Source: Salaquimonas sp. | GTDB lineage: Bacteria > Pseudomonadota > Alphaproteobacteria > Rhizobiales > Rhizobiaceae | Assembly (NCBI GenBank): GCA_024639745.1 | Contig: JAHEHW010000009.1 | Coordinates: 1 to 14,593, forward strand | DNA: 14,593 bases | Direction: 5' to 3' | In this document: in pieces, positions 1-6,422 of the stretch | Position numbering within the stretch: position 1 is the first letter of the stretch | Layout: every line of letters begins with the position of its first letter | Position numbers and translations under genes: made by a program | Notes under the pieces: generated by a model | The model's database searches: none | The model's input: only the letters and a program-made list of their open reading frames with translations | What the model was told of the DNA's origin: nothing

Positions 1-1163
1 TCGGTCACCTCGAAAAGTAATGTGAGAAGCTTCGCCATTGAAATGGTTTGGGCGGACTGGCCATGGATCGGCTCACCGATTGCACGAATTGCCTGAGCAA
101 AGCTTGCTACATCGTGATGAGCCGGCACATAGCCGGCCTCGAAATGAACTTCGGCGACACGCCTGTAATCGCGGGTTATGAAACCGTAGAGAATTTCAGC
201 CAGAAACCGGCGCTCTTTCTTGCCGAGACGCCCCGCAATGCCAAGGTCGACAGCCACGATTGTACCGTTCCTGTCGATAAACAAATTGCCGGGATGCATA
301 TCCGCATGGAAAAAACCGTCCCGAAGCGCATGGCGCAGGAATGACTGGATCAGGGTCGCGGCGATACCCTTGAGATCGTGACCCGCCGCCGCCAGGTCAT
401 CGATCGCCGAAAGCTTGGTGCCATCGATCCACTCCATGGTGACGCAATCGCGGCCCGAGAGCTCCCAATCGATCGCCGGCACCCGAAAGCCCGGGTCGTT
501 CTCAATATTTTCAGCCATCTCGGAGAAGGCGGCAGCTTCCAGGCGCAGATCCATTTCGATTCGCGCCGATTGAGCGAGCATATCGGTGACCGCAACGGGG
601 CGGAGCCGCCGGGAAGCGGGAACATATTTTTCCTGCAGGCTCGCGATCACATAAAAGGTATCGAGATCGTGCCGAAAACGCCTTCTGACACCTGGCCTGA
701 TCACCTTTACAGCGACTTCCTGACCGTCCCGGCGACGAACGGCCTTATGAACCTGGGCCACGGAAGCTGCCGCCACCGGCTCGGAAAATTCTTCGAACAC
801 GTCCTCAAGCGGACGCCCGAGAGATTCCTCTATCTGCCGGATGGCTTCGCTGCGAGAGAATGGAGCAATCTGATCCTGCAATAGTTCCAGGTCGCGGGCG
901 ATTTCGGTGCCAACAACGTCAGGGCGCGTGGCGAGAAACTGGCCGAGCTTGACCCAACTCGGCCCAAGCCGATTCAGCGCTATCGAGAGTTTTTCAGAGC
1001 GGGCACGTTCCCGCGCCTGGCGGCGCCGGATAAGACCGGCCAATTTTTGGCCGAACCGCGCAGGCGGGGGAAGCGGATCTGTAGGGAGGGCAGAGATAAC
1101 GCCTTCCCTCGCCAGGACATAGCTCGCATGTGTCAACGACAATAAATTGGTAACGATGGCCAT
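1..1163 (-). CDS. ubiB: UbiB-family atypical kinase/ATPase for ubiquinone biosynthesis, partial (C-terminus beyond left edge)
   Basis: I translated the minus strand from ATG at 1163 and found one open frame of 387 codons reaching the window edge, with no stop. It carries the UbiB/ADCK kinase-like signatures in order: KLGQF (about residue 72), the Ala-rich loop AAAS in place of a Gly-rich loop (131-134), the ATP lysine in VAVKV (K153), the ExD signature E203-M-D205, the catalytic-loop motif HADMHPGN (286-293) and the DLG metal-binding motif (306-308). In this family the Ala-rich loop goes with ATPase rather than protein-kinase activity. UbiB supports membrane-associated ubiquinone assembly. 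Family members are about 500-530 residues and usually end in transmembrane helices, so roughly 130 C-terminal residues lie outside the window. The start is 7 bases after the ubiE stop, which indicates an operon. Identity is secure; the exact start is likely. Confidence 0.95.
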   Translation of the reverse strand, partial: MAIVTNLLSLTHASYVLAREGVISALPTDPLPPPARFGQKLAGLIRRRQARERARSEKLSIALNRLGPSWVKLGQFLATRPDVVGTEIARDLELLQDQIAPFSRSEAIRQIEESLGRPLEDVFEEFSEPVAAASVAQVHKAVRRRDGQEVAVKVIRPGVRRRFRHDLDTFYVIASLQEKYVPASRRLRPVAVTDMLAQSARIEMDLRLEAAAFSEMAENIENDPGFRVPAIDWELSGRDCVTMEWIDGTKLSAIDDLAAAGHDLKGIAATLIQSFLRHALRDGFFHADMHPGNLFIDRNGTIVAVDLGIAGRLGKKERRFLAEILYGFITRDYRRVAEVHFEAGYVPAHHDVASFAQAIRAIGEPIHGQSAQTISMAKLLTLLFEVT

Positions 1164-1170
1164 GGGCTGC

Positions 1171-1968
1171 TCAGAGTTTCCAGCCGGAATGAAGCGCCGC
1201 TATGCCGCCGGAATAATTTACGTATTTGACCTTTGAGAACCCGGCCTCGGCGATCATGGCGGCGAAATTCCGCTGATCCGGGAAACGCCGAATCGATTCG
1301 ACCAGGTATTGATAAGAATCGCGATCACCCGCAACGAACCTACCAATTTCCGGAATGACCCGCATGGACCACTGCTCATAAACCTGCTCAAGAAAAGGCA
1401 GTTCAACTTCAGAAAATTCCAGGCAAAGGAATTTACCACCCCGCTTCAATACGCGGCAAGCTTCGGACAGCGCCTTGTCGATACGCGGGACATTGCGAAT
1501 GCCAAACGCGATCGTATAAGTATCGAAACTTTTGTCCGGGAAAGGCAAATCCTGCGCGTCAGCCTCGACGAAATCGAGATTATCGGAAAGACCGCGCTTG
1601 GCCGCACGAGATTTCCCGACCTCGAGCATCGACGCGTTTATGTCGAGAACCGTCGTATGCGCGTTGCGTTGCGAGGCCTCGATAATGCCAAAAGCGATAT
1701 CCCCGGTACCCCCGGCAACATCGAGGCTTGTCCATGCAGTACCCGCTTTGCGCGGCGGAGAGACCGAGGTGATCATCGCCGATTTCCAGGCGCGGTGCAG
1801 TCCCGCTGACATCAAATCGTTCATCAGGTCATAGCGTTCGGCAACCCGATGAAAGACGTCATTGACCAGCGATTGTTTTTCTGCGCCATCAACCGCCCGG
1901 AAACCGAAACTCTCAGCAAGGTCCTCTGGGTTGCGGGTCCGCGAAAACGAAGAAGCGTCAGTTGTCAT
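1171..1968 (-). CDS. ubiE: Ubiquinone/menaquinone biosynthesis C-methyltransferase UbiE
   Basis: A SAM-dependent C-methyltransferase that methylates the benzoquinol ring during ubiquinone synthesis. The Rossmann SAM-binding motif [11 protein letters not shown] lies at about residues 82-92. Family blocks follow: [19 protein letters not shown] near the N-terminus, [19 protein letters not shown] and the typical C-terminal end [13 protein letters not shown] chose the ATG at 1968 (265 aa, starting MTTDASSF) because AGGAAA lies 7 bases upstream (1976-1981). An in-frame ATG at 1992 would add 8 residues and is less well supported. It is the first gene of the ubiE-ubiB operon and diverges from mutM across a gap of about 170 bases. 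Homologues also act in menaquinone synthesis; with ubiB adjacent, the ubiquinone role is the sensible reading. Confidence 0.96.
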   Translation of the reverse strand: MTTDASSFSRTRNPEDLAESFGFRAVDGAEKQSLVNDVFHRVAERYDLMNDLMSAGLHRAWKSAMITSVSPPRKAGTAWTSLDVAGGTGDIAFGIIEASQRNAHTTVLDINASMLEVGKSRAAKRGLSDNLDFVEADAQDLPFPDKSFDTYTIAFGIRNVPRIDKALSEACRVLKRGGKFLCLEFSEVELPFLEQVYEQWSMRVIPEIGRFVAGDRDSYQYLVESIRRFPDQRNFAAMIAEAGFSKVKYVNYSGGIAALHSGWKL

Positions 1969-2137
1969 TTTTTCGTTTCCTAGCGTTCTCAATCTGCGCC
2001 GAGCGGCGAAAGTCCTTGTTGATGGGCGCGAGCCCTTTAATACGGGTCATGATTTGCCACTTGCCGGGCCCCATTAACATAGGCGAATTGTAGCACCATA
2101 TTATCAACGATCTGACAATCCCAAGCAGGCAGCAAAA

Positions 2138-3028
2138 ATGCCAGAACTCCCTGAGGTCGAAACGGTACGCAGAGGGCTGCAGCCATCTATGGAGGGCAGG
2201 ATCATCAAAGCCGTGGAGCTTGGCCGCCCCGACCTGCGCTTTCCATTCCCGCCGGATTTTGCCGAGCGTATCGCCGGCACCCGGATAAGGGAACTCGCAA
2301 GGCGGGCGAAATTCCTGCTTGGCCACCTCGACAGCGGCGAGTGCCTCATAATGCATCTCGGCATGTCGGGCTCATTCCGCATCGAAGGAAATGCCGGGCA
2401 CTCGGCGCCCGGATCCTTTCATTACGAGCGCAACGACAGGAAAGCCCACGACCATGTTATCTTTCATATCGACGAGAATGGAACAGAAACCCGAGTCATT
2501 TATAATGATCCGCGCCGGTTTGGCTTCATGGATCTGGTTCCTTCCAAACAGGTTCAGGACCATCCCTTCTTTGCGAAAATGGGGATCGAACCTCTCGGAA
2601 ACGCCTTGTCGGCCGAGTTGCTTGCAAAGCTGCTAGCGGGCAAAGCGACACCGATCAAGGCAGCCCTGCTCGATCAGCGTGTCATCGCCGGGCTTGGCAA
2701 TATATATGTCTGCGAGGCGCTTCATCTAGCCTGCATTTCTCCCAGGCGCCGCGCCGGATCACTTGTCCGTGCCAATGGCTGCCCCGGCAGCAGGCTATCT
2801 CCGCTAGTGCAAGCAATCCGCGACGTCCTGAATGAGGCTATCGCTTCGGGCGGATCCTCGTTGCGCGACCATCGGCAAACGGACGGGACGCTCGGCTATT
2901 TCCAGCATCAGTTCAAGGCATATGATCGCGAGGGCGCTGCCTGTACCCGCAAAGGCTGCGACGGCACAATCAAGCGCATCGTTCAGTCGGGGAGATCGAG
3001 CTTTTACTGTCCCTCCTGCCAACGCTGA
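2138..3028 (+). CDS. mutM: Formamidopyrimidine-DNA glycosylase / AP lyase MutM (Fpg)
   Basis: Excises 8-oxoguanine and formamidopyrimidines from DNA and cleaves the abasic site. The N-terminus MPELPEVETVRRGL gives, after Met removal, the catalytic Pro1 and Glu2 of the family. K58 (ARRAKFL; Lys57 in mature numbering) is the conserved substrate-contacting lysine. IMHLGMSGSF, NDPRRFGFM, GLGNIYVCEALH and the C-terminal zinc finger are all present. The finger is C269-x4-C274 ... C291-x2-C294, with the conserved Arg (R286) in QSGRSSFYC. The first pair is spaced x4 rather than the E. coli x2, a form I recall as usual in this clade. Length is 296 aa, slightly longer than the E. coli enzyme. Upstream AGGC (2127-2130) is a weak ribosome site, but the Pro-Glu N-terminus fixes the start. 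It diverges from ubiE. Confidence 0.97.
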   Translation: MPELPEVETVRRGLQPSMEGRIIKAVELGRPDLRFPFPPDFAERIAGTRIRELARRAKFLLGHLDSGECLIMHLGMSGSFRIEGNAGHSAPGSFHYERNDRKAHDHVIFHIDENGTETRVIYNDPRRFGFMDLVPSKQVQDHPFFAKMGIEPLGNALSAELLAKLLAGKATPIKAALLDQRVIAGLGNIYVCEALHLACISPRRRAGSLVRANGCPGSRLSPLVQAIRDVLNEAIASGGSSLRDHRQTDGTLGYFQHQFKAYDREGAACTRKGCDGTIKRIVQSGRSSFYCPSCQR

Positions 3029-3069
3029 ACGAGAAGTTCGTCGAAGCGCGAAAACTTGGCCCAGATCAA

Positions 3070-3099
3070 TTGACTTTTTGGGAACTTCCAGTCTATACA
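3070..3099 (+). promoter_or_regulatory. Candidate sigma70-type promoter of rpsT
   Basis: TTGACT (3070-3075) and TATACA (3094-3099) are separated by 18 bases, close to the TTGACA/TATAAT consensus. It lies in the gap after mutM. Transcription would start near 3106, giving an rpsT leader of about 120 bases that begins just before the hairpin at 3113. This is inferred from sequence alone. Confidence 0.6.
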
Positions 3100-3112
3100 C
3101 CCGCAAATTGTC

Positions 3113-3146
3113 CAAGCGGCTCACCTTTGCCGGGTTGAGCCGCTTG
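3113..3146 (+). promoter_or_regulatory. Perfect 11-bp stem-loop after mutM, at the start of the rpsT leader
   Basis: CAAGCGGCTCA (3113-3123) pairs perfectly with TGAGCCGCTTG (3136-3146) around a 12-base loop, followed by CTTTGTT. It begins only a few bases after the predicted rpsT transcription start. It could end mutM transcription, be a 5' stabilising or attenuating structure of the rpsT leader, or both. The U-rich tail is short, so termination would be modest. Confidence 0.6.
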
Positions 3147-3160
3147 CTTTGTTAACACTT

Positions 3161-3177
3161 GAACAGCCATGCTGTTC
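3161..3177 (+). promoter_or_regulatory. Perfect 7-bp dyad GAACAGC-CAT-GCTGTTC in the rpsT leader
   Basis: A perfect inverted repeat with a 3-base centre, 49 bases upstream of the rpsT ATG. In RNA it is a short hairpin; in DNA it could be an operator. Together with the preceding hairpin it gives the rpsT leader two structured elements. S20 synthesis is autoregulated post-transcriptionally in E. coli; whether these elements serve that here is unknown. Confidence 0.5.
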
Positions 3178-3226
3178 GTGACAAGGCCGTGGCAAAGCAG
3201 AACATTAATTCGCAAGGAAGCTGGTA

Positions 3227-3493
3227 ATGGCCAATACTGCCTCAGCAAAGAAAGCTGTACGGAAGATCACCGCGCGCACCGAACGGAATAAAGCAGATCG
3301 CTCCCGGATGCGCACCTATATCCGCCAAGTCGAAGAAGCGATCGCGTCCGGCGACAAATCGGCCGCTAACGCCGCGCTTAAAACCGCCGAGCCGGAAATC
3401 ATGCGCGCCGTACGCAAGGGCATCATCGACAAGAATACCGGCGCGCGGAAGGTGTCACGCCTTTCCCGCCGCGCCAAGGTTCTTGGCGCCTGA
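3227..3493 (+). CDS. rpsT: 30S ribosomal protein S20
   Basis: An 88-residue, very basic protein with the S20 pattern: [20 protein letters not shown], then [19 protein letters not shown], and a C-terminal helix region [20 protein letters not shown]20 is a primary binder of 16S rRNA and helps assemble the 30S subunit. The length is normal. AAGGA (3214-3218) lies 8 bases before the ATG. It appears to be its own transcription unit, with a promoter after mutM, a structured leader and a strong intrinsic terminator about 40 bases past the stop. S20 next to dnaA or mutM is a common alphaproteobacterial arrangement. Confidence 0.98.
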   Translation: MANTASAKKAVRKITARTERNKADRSRMRTYIRQVEEAIASGDKSAANAALKTAEPEIMRAVRKGIIDKNTGARKVSRLSRRAKVLGA

Positions 3494-3531
3494 TACAGTC
3501 CTCAAAGCTTCTTTCAGCTTTCAAAAGTCCG

Positions 3532-3565
3532 ATCCGGCATCAACAAGATGCCGGATTTTTTATTT
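3532..3565 (+). terminator. Rho-independent terminator of rpsT
   Basis: ATCCGGCAT (3532-3540) pairs perfectly with ATGCCGGAT (3548-3556) around the 7-base loop CAACAAG. A T6 tract follows (3556-3561), then ATTT. This is a textbook intrinsic terminator 38 bases after the rpsT stop. It insulates rpsT from the region in front of dnaA. Confidence 0.92.
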
Positions 3566-3861
3566 GCTGAAGATATTGGGGCATCCGCTCATCAGGCCGG
3601 TCGGGAATCCATTGTCAGTTTCTTTCAGAAAGCATTTTGATATCCTGATAAACGTATAGCCTATTGCCGAATGGGAGCGTTCGGGTGGTTGCAAAATCCA
3701 AATTTGCAGCTCTGCGTCATATTTTTGAAACCCTCCGCATAGAAAATCCTATAATTGCCGCTGAAAATAGGAATTCTGTCCTGTGCAAAAAAGTCTATAT
3801 TTTTCTGACATTTACTAATAGGTTTTTCGGATGATTTTCCTAAAACCGAATTTGCCTTTAT

Positions 3862-3912
3862 TTTTTCGAGTCAAGCGAAAAACGGAGCAACAAAATTTCG
3901 AGTCGGCGAATC
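3862..3912. promoter_or_regulatory. Duplicated GANTC-containing dyad (two TTTCGAGTC repeats, 32-bp period)
   Basis: TTTCGAGTC occurs at 3864-3872 and again at 3896-3904, exactly 32 bases apart, about three helical turns. Each copy is followed by a CGAA half that makes a dyad: TTTTTCG-agtcaag-CGAAAAA (3862-3882, a perfect 7-bp arm), and TTTCGAGTC-GG-CGAAT (3896-3911). Each holds a GAGTC methylation site, and the second also overlaps GAATC (3908-3912). This resembles a pair of protein-binding sites on one face of the helix. The binding factor is unknown. Confidence 0.5.
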
Positions 3913-4018
3913 AGTCTCCATGGCAACGGCAGGCAAGCCAAAAAAACATTGATTCACAAGGCATTTCCGCAAAACATCCCGCATGACACAATCGCAAAAA
4001 AAAGTGCGGTTTTGGGCG

Positions 4019-4033
4019 TTAATCAAAATTTTA
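4019..4033 (+). promoter_or_regulatory. Exact IHF consensus overlapping a CtrA-like site
   Basis: AATCAAAATTTTA (4021-4033) fits the IHF consensus WATCAANNNNTTR at every defined position. The same DNA reads TTAA-N7-TTTA from 4019, matching 7 of 8 defined bases of the CtrA site TTAA-N7-TTAA. Overlap of IHF and CtrA sites is known at the Caulobacter origin. In an AT-rich stretch, chance matches to such short patterns are quite possible. Confidence 0.4.
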
Positions 4034-4411
4034 CGATTGCAGCTTGCACCCTGAAATCCGGCTGTATACCTTCACTTTCATCGGCGGCAGAGAAGGCTGG
4101 ACGGCCTTTTTCCCGTCACGCTGGGCAAACCGGTATCTTTTAGAAATGTCCGCAGATCGAACCTTCCGTACAAGTGGAGGGCCGGATATTTTTGTCTGTA
4201 CCGGAAGTACGGCAAGCAGGTGAGGATCGCTGTCTAGAATCTGTCAATTGACGGAACTTGGCGTTTTTCCCGTCTGTAATGGTGACAGCCATGTCGCCTG
4301 GGCCTGAGGGGGCTTGATTGGAGTTTTAATTCGGGGGCAATGCCCAATCCGGTTCCGTTGCGCGGTTCGGGAAGAGGGTATTTTTGTCTCAAATTCGGGG
4401 GGTTACGAGTC

Positions 4412-4837
4412 ATGCATCATGAACTGACCGGCACTGAGGGCTGGGAGAAGCTCAAAGCGGTGAAAGACGCTGTTCTGGTTGATGTAAGGACTTCCAGGGA
4501 ATGGGAAGTGATCGGCGTTCCAGATCTTTCGGAACTCGACAAAGAAGTACTCTTTGTAGAATGGCAGATGTTCCCGGACATGCGGGTCAACCCCGACTTC
4601 GTGACCCAGTTGGATCAGCGCCTGAAGGCAGCCGGGGCTACCGAAGATTCTCCGATTCTGTTCTTGTGCCGGTCCGGCGCACGCAGCAAGGCAGCTGCCA
4701 GCGCGATGGCTGCGGCTGGCTATACCAATACGATTAATGTTTCAGACGGATTTGAAGGAGATGCCGATGAGCACGGCGAGCGCGCACATATCAATGGCTG
4801 GCAATTCAGCGGACTCCCCTGGGAAAAGCAATCCTAG
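4412..4837 (+). CDS. Single-domain rhodanese-like protein (sulfurtransferase)
   Basis: A 141-residue protein that is one rhodanese domain, cytoplasmic, with no signal peptide or membrane segment. VLVDVRTSREW (about 21-31) is the first conserved block. The active-site loop is C86-R-S-G-A-R-S, with the persulfide-forming cysteine intact. The end (DGFEGD near 112-117, NGWQFSGLPW near 128-137) is typical of a proteobacterial single-domain subfamily. Such enzymes move sulfane sulfur from thiosulfate or a cysteine desulfurase to an acceptor; the acceptor here is unknown. I chose ATG 4412 because GGGGGG (4397-4402) lies 9 bases upstream. The in-frame ATG at 4340 would add 24 atypical residues, and its G-run is only 2 bases away. 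The 3' end overlaps the preferred dnaA start by 71 bases in another frame, implying co-transcription. Confidence 0.9.
   Translation: MHHELTGTEGWEKLKAVKDAVLVDVRTSREWEVIGVPDLSELDKEVLFVEWQMFPDMRVNPDFVTQLDQRLKAAGATEDSPILFLCRSGARSKAAASAMAAAGYTNTINVSDGFEGDADEHGERAHINGWQFSGLPWEKQS
4755..4760 (+). promoter_or_regulatory. Ribosome binding site AAGGAG that favours the upstream dnaA start
   Basis: AAGGAG sits inside the rhodanese gene, 6 bases before ATG 4767. This spacing is ideal, and an ATG at 4761 directly abuts it. The next good downstream ATG (4935) has GGGAGG at 4916-4921, but 13 bases away. This is the main sequence argument for a dnaA start that overlaps the rhodanese gene. Confidence 0.6.
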
Positions 4838-6422
4838 CACCGCGCAACTCATTGCGGCCGAAGCTTTCAGTGCGCCAATCAACCCATCTGCCAAAACCAC
4901 TATTATCAAAGTGTCGGGAGGAACCTCGCAAGCCATGGATGAACCAGCCAGCACCACCGAGAAAAAAACCAGTCACAATGGCGAGTCATGGCGGAAGGTG
5001 AAAAAGCAGCTTCAAGCGAAGCTTGGTACGGAGGTGTTCAATTCCTGGTTTGGCAGGATCAAGCTGGAGTCTGTTGCCGGGGGAATCGCCCAGCACTCGG
5101 TTCCTACCGCTTTCCTCAAGAGCTGGATCAATTCCCATTACCGGACAATGTTGCTGGAGTTGTGGCAACAGCACGATGCCGCGATCCTTCGGGTCGATGT
5201 CGTGGTGCGATCAGCAGTACGCCGTTCTCATGCGCCAGTTCCCGAACAAGCCAACGCCAGTGAAACACCCGCCGCAGGCAATGCTCCGGCAACCCCGCCG
5301 GCTGCAAATGACCGGCCAACGAAAATCCCGGCGGCGATTCAGCGGGCGCGCGCTGAAAGTGACAAGGAGCCGGGCTTTGCCGGTTCACCGCTCGACCCCA
5401 AATTCACCTTCGCCAACTTCATCGAAAGCCGCTCGAACCGCATTGCTCATGCCGCAGCTCGTTCCGTCGCCGAATGCGACGGTTCGTCAGTTAGGTTCAA
5501 TCCGCTGTTTCTCCATGCCAATGTCGGTCTTGGCAAAACGCATCTTTTACAGGCAATCGCCTGGGAGGCCCGTTCAAACGATCCCTCCAAGAAGGTCCGG
5601 TACCTGACCGCCGATTACTTCATGTGGTGCTTTGCCAAGGCGTTGCATACGCAGACGGCGCTGACCCTGAAGGAAACCTTGCGTGATATCGATCTCTTGC
5701 TTATCGACGATATGCAATTCCTACAGGGCAAGACCATTCAGGCAGAATTCTGTCATCTTCTCAATGAGTTGATCGATAGCGCAAAACAGGTCGTCGTGGC
5801 CGCGGATCGCCCACCGGCAGAGCTCGAAAGCCTGAACGAACGTGTCCGCTCGCGCCTCAAGGGTGGTGTTGCGCTTGAAATCGAGTCTCCGGACTACGAA
5901 TTGCGCAAGTCGATCCTGAATCGACGCTACGAAGATGCCCGGAAGGATCAGCCGGATCTGGAGATCCCCGAGGACATCCGCCACTATGTCGCCCGGCAGG
6001 TCGATACGAGCTGCCGCGATATCGACGGCGCTTTCAACCAGCTGATGCTGCAGCACCGTTACAATAACGGCCCGGAGGATTTCGAGACACTCGACAAGAT
6101 GCTTCGGCACCTCGTCAAATCGGGTGATGCCCGTCGCGTCCGGATCGAGGATATCCAAAAGGTCGTGGCCAGACAGTTCAGCGTAGCCCGCAACGATCTC
6201 TTGTCGAACCGGCGCACAAGGCAAATCGTGCGTCCGCGGCAGATCGCCATGTACCTTTCGAAAACCATGACGCCGCGATCGCTGCCGGAAATTGGACGCC
6301 GTTTCGGCGGACGCGATCATACCACCGTGCTCCACGCCGTCAGAAAGGTCGAGGAACTGATTTCTCAGGACGCCAAGCTTGGTCGCGAGGTCGAACTCCT
6401 GAAGCGGCTCATTCTCGACTAG
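4767..6422 (+). CDS. dnaA: Chromosomal replication initiator protein DnaA
   Basis: The AAA+ initiator that binds DnaA boxes and opens the origin. From ATG 4767 it is 551 aa. Domain I (about 72-150) includes FNSWFGRIKLESV and VPTAFLKSWINSHY; domain II (about 150-205) is an Ala/Pro-rich linker. Domain III has the Walker A ANVGLGKTHL (251-260), Walker B LLLIDDMQF (310-318), sensor I VVVAADRPP, the Box VII arginine region NERVRSRLKGG (357-367) and the sensor II region SCRDIDGAFNQL. Domain IV holds the DNA-binding signature GGRDHTTVLHA (514-524). The first Walker A glycine is alanine, which I recall as common in related bacteria. The start is uncertain: 4767 has the better ribosome site but adds about 70 Ser/Thr/Ala-rich residues before domain I and overlaps the rhodanese gene; ATG 4935 would give 495 aa without overlap. 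Identity is certain. Confidence 0.97.
   Translation: MSTASAHISMAGNSADSPGKSNPSTAQLIAAEAFSAPINPSAKTTIIKVSGGTSQAMDEPASTTEKKTSHNGESWRKVKKQLQAKLGTEVFNSWFGRIKLESVAGGIAQHSVPTAFLKSWINSHYRTMLLELWQQHDAAILRVDVVVRSAVRRSHAPVPEQANASETPAAGNAPATPPAANDRPTKIPAAIQRARAESDKEPGFAGSPLDPKFTFANFIESRSNRIAHAAARSVAECDGSSVRFNPLFLHANVGLGKTHLLQAIAWEARSNDPSKKVRYLTADYFMWCFAKALHTQTALTLKETLRDIDLLLIDDMQFLQGKTIQAEFCHLLNELIDSAKQVVVAADRPPAELESLNERVRSRLKGGVALEIESPDYELRKSILNRRYEDARKDQPDLEIPEDIRHYVARQVDTSCRDIDGAFNQLMLQHRYNNGPEDFETLDKMLRHLVKSGDARRVRIEDIQKVVARQFSVARNDLLSNRRTRQIVRPRQIAMYLSKTMTPRSLPEIGRRFGGRDHTTVLHAVRKVEELISQDAKLGREVELLKRLILD

Larger units (their letters stand above)
3566..4411 (+). other. AT-rich non-coding control region upstream of rhodanese/dnaA; possible but unproven origin
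   Basis: About 850 bases without a credible gene. The only listed frame, a TTG-started 64-codon frame at 3949-4143, has no ribosome site or recognisable motif. The part from about 3620 to 4070 is clearly more AT-rich than the surrounding genes, with many A and T runs. GANTC sites (the CcrM methylation target) occur at 3605, 3868, 3900, 3908, 3951, 4237 and 4407; the last abuts the rhodanese ATG. TGATTCACA (3950-3958) differs by one base from TGATCCACA, the Caulobacter DnaA G-box as I recall it. TGTGCAAAA (3782-3790) matches the reverse DnaA box at 7 of 9 positions. No perfect TTATCCACA box was found. The promoter of rhodanese-dnaA should lie here, but I could not choose a convincing -35/-10 pair. 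Confidence 0.6.

Noticed and set aside
378..884. 168-codon plus-strand open frame near the left edge
   Set aside because: The minus strand here translates as UbiB with all its signature motifs; UbiB is open at the window edge and so is easily overlooked.
1309..1809. 166-codon plus-strand open frame opposite ubiE
   Set aside because: UbiE is unambiguous on the minus strand; the opposite frame has no recognisable motif.
3161..3177. SOS (LexA) box at GAACAGCCATGCTGTTC
   Set aside because: The alphaproteobacterial LexA site is a direct repeat GTTC-N7-GTTC and the Gram-positive one is GAAC-N4-GTTC. This dyad is GAAC-N9-GTTC and fits neither.
3949..4143. 64-codon TTG-started frame in the AT-rich gap
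   Set aside because: No ribosome site, no recognisable motif, atypical composition, and it lies over the regulatory-looking DNA.
4248..4280. Promoter TTGACG ... TGTAAT before the rhodanese gene
   Set aside because: The spacing is 21 bases, too long for a normal sigma70 promoter, and no better-placed partner hexamer was found.
4340..4411. Upstream rhodanese start at ATG 4340
   Set aside because: The G-run is only 2 bases away, the extra 24 residues do not resemble the family N-terminus, and ATG 4412 has a better-spaced site.
5517..5547. Alanine in place of the first Walker A glycine of DnaA as a sign of an inactive ATPase
   Set aside because: The essential GKT, Walker B aspartates, sensor motifs and arginine region are all intact, and I recall similar substitutions in related DnaA proteins.
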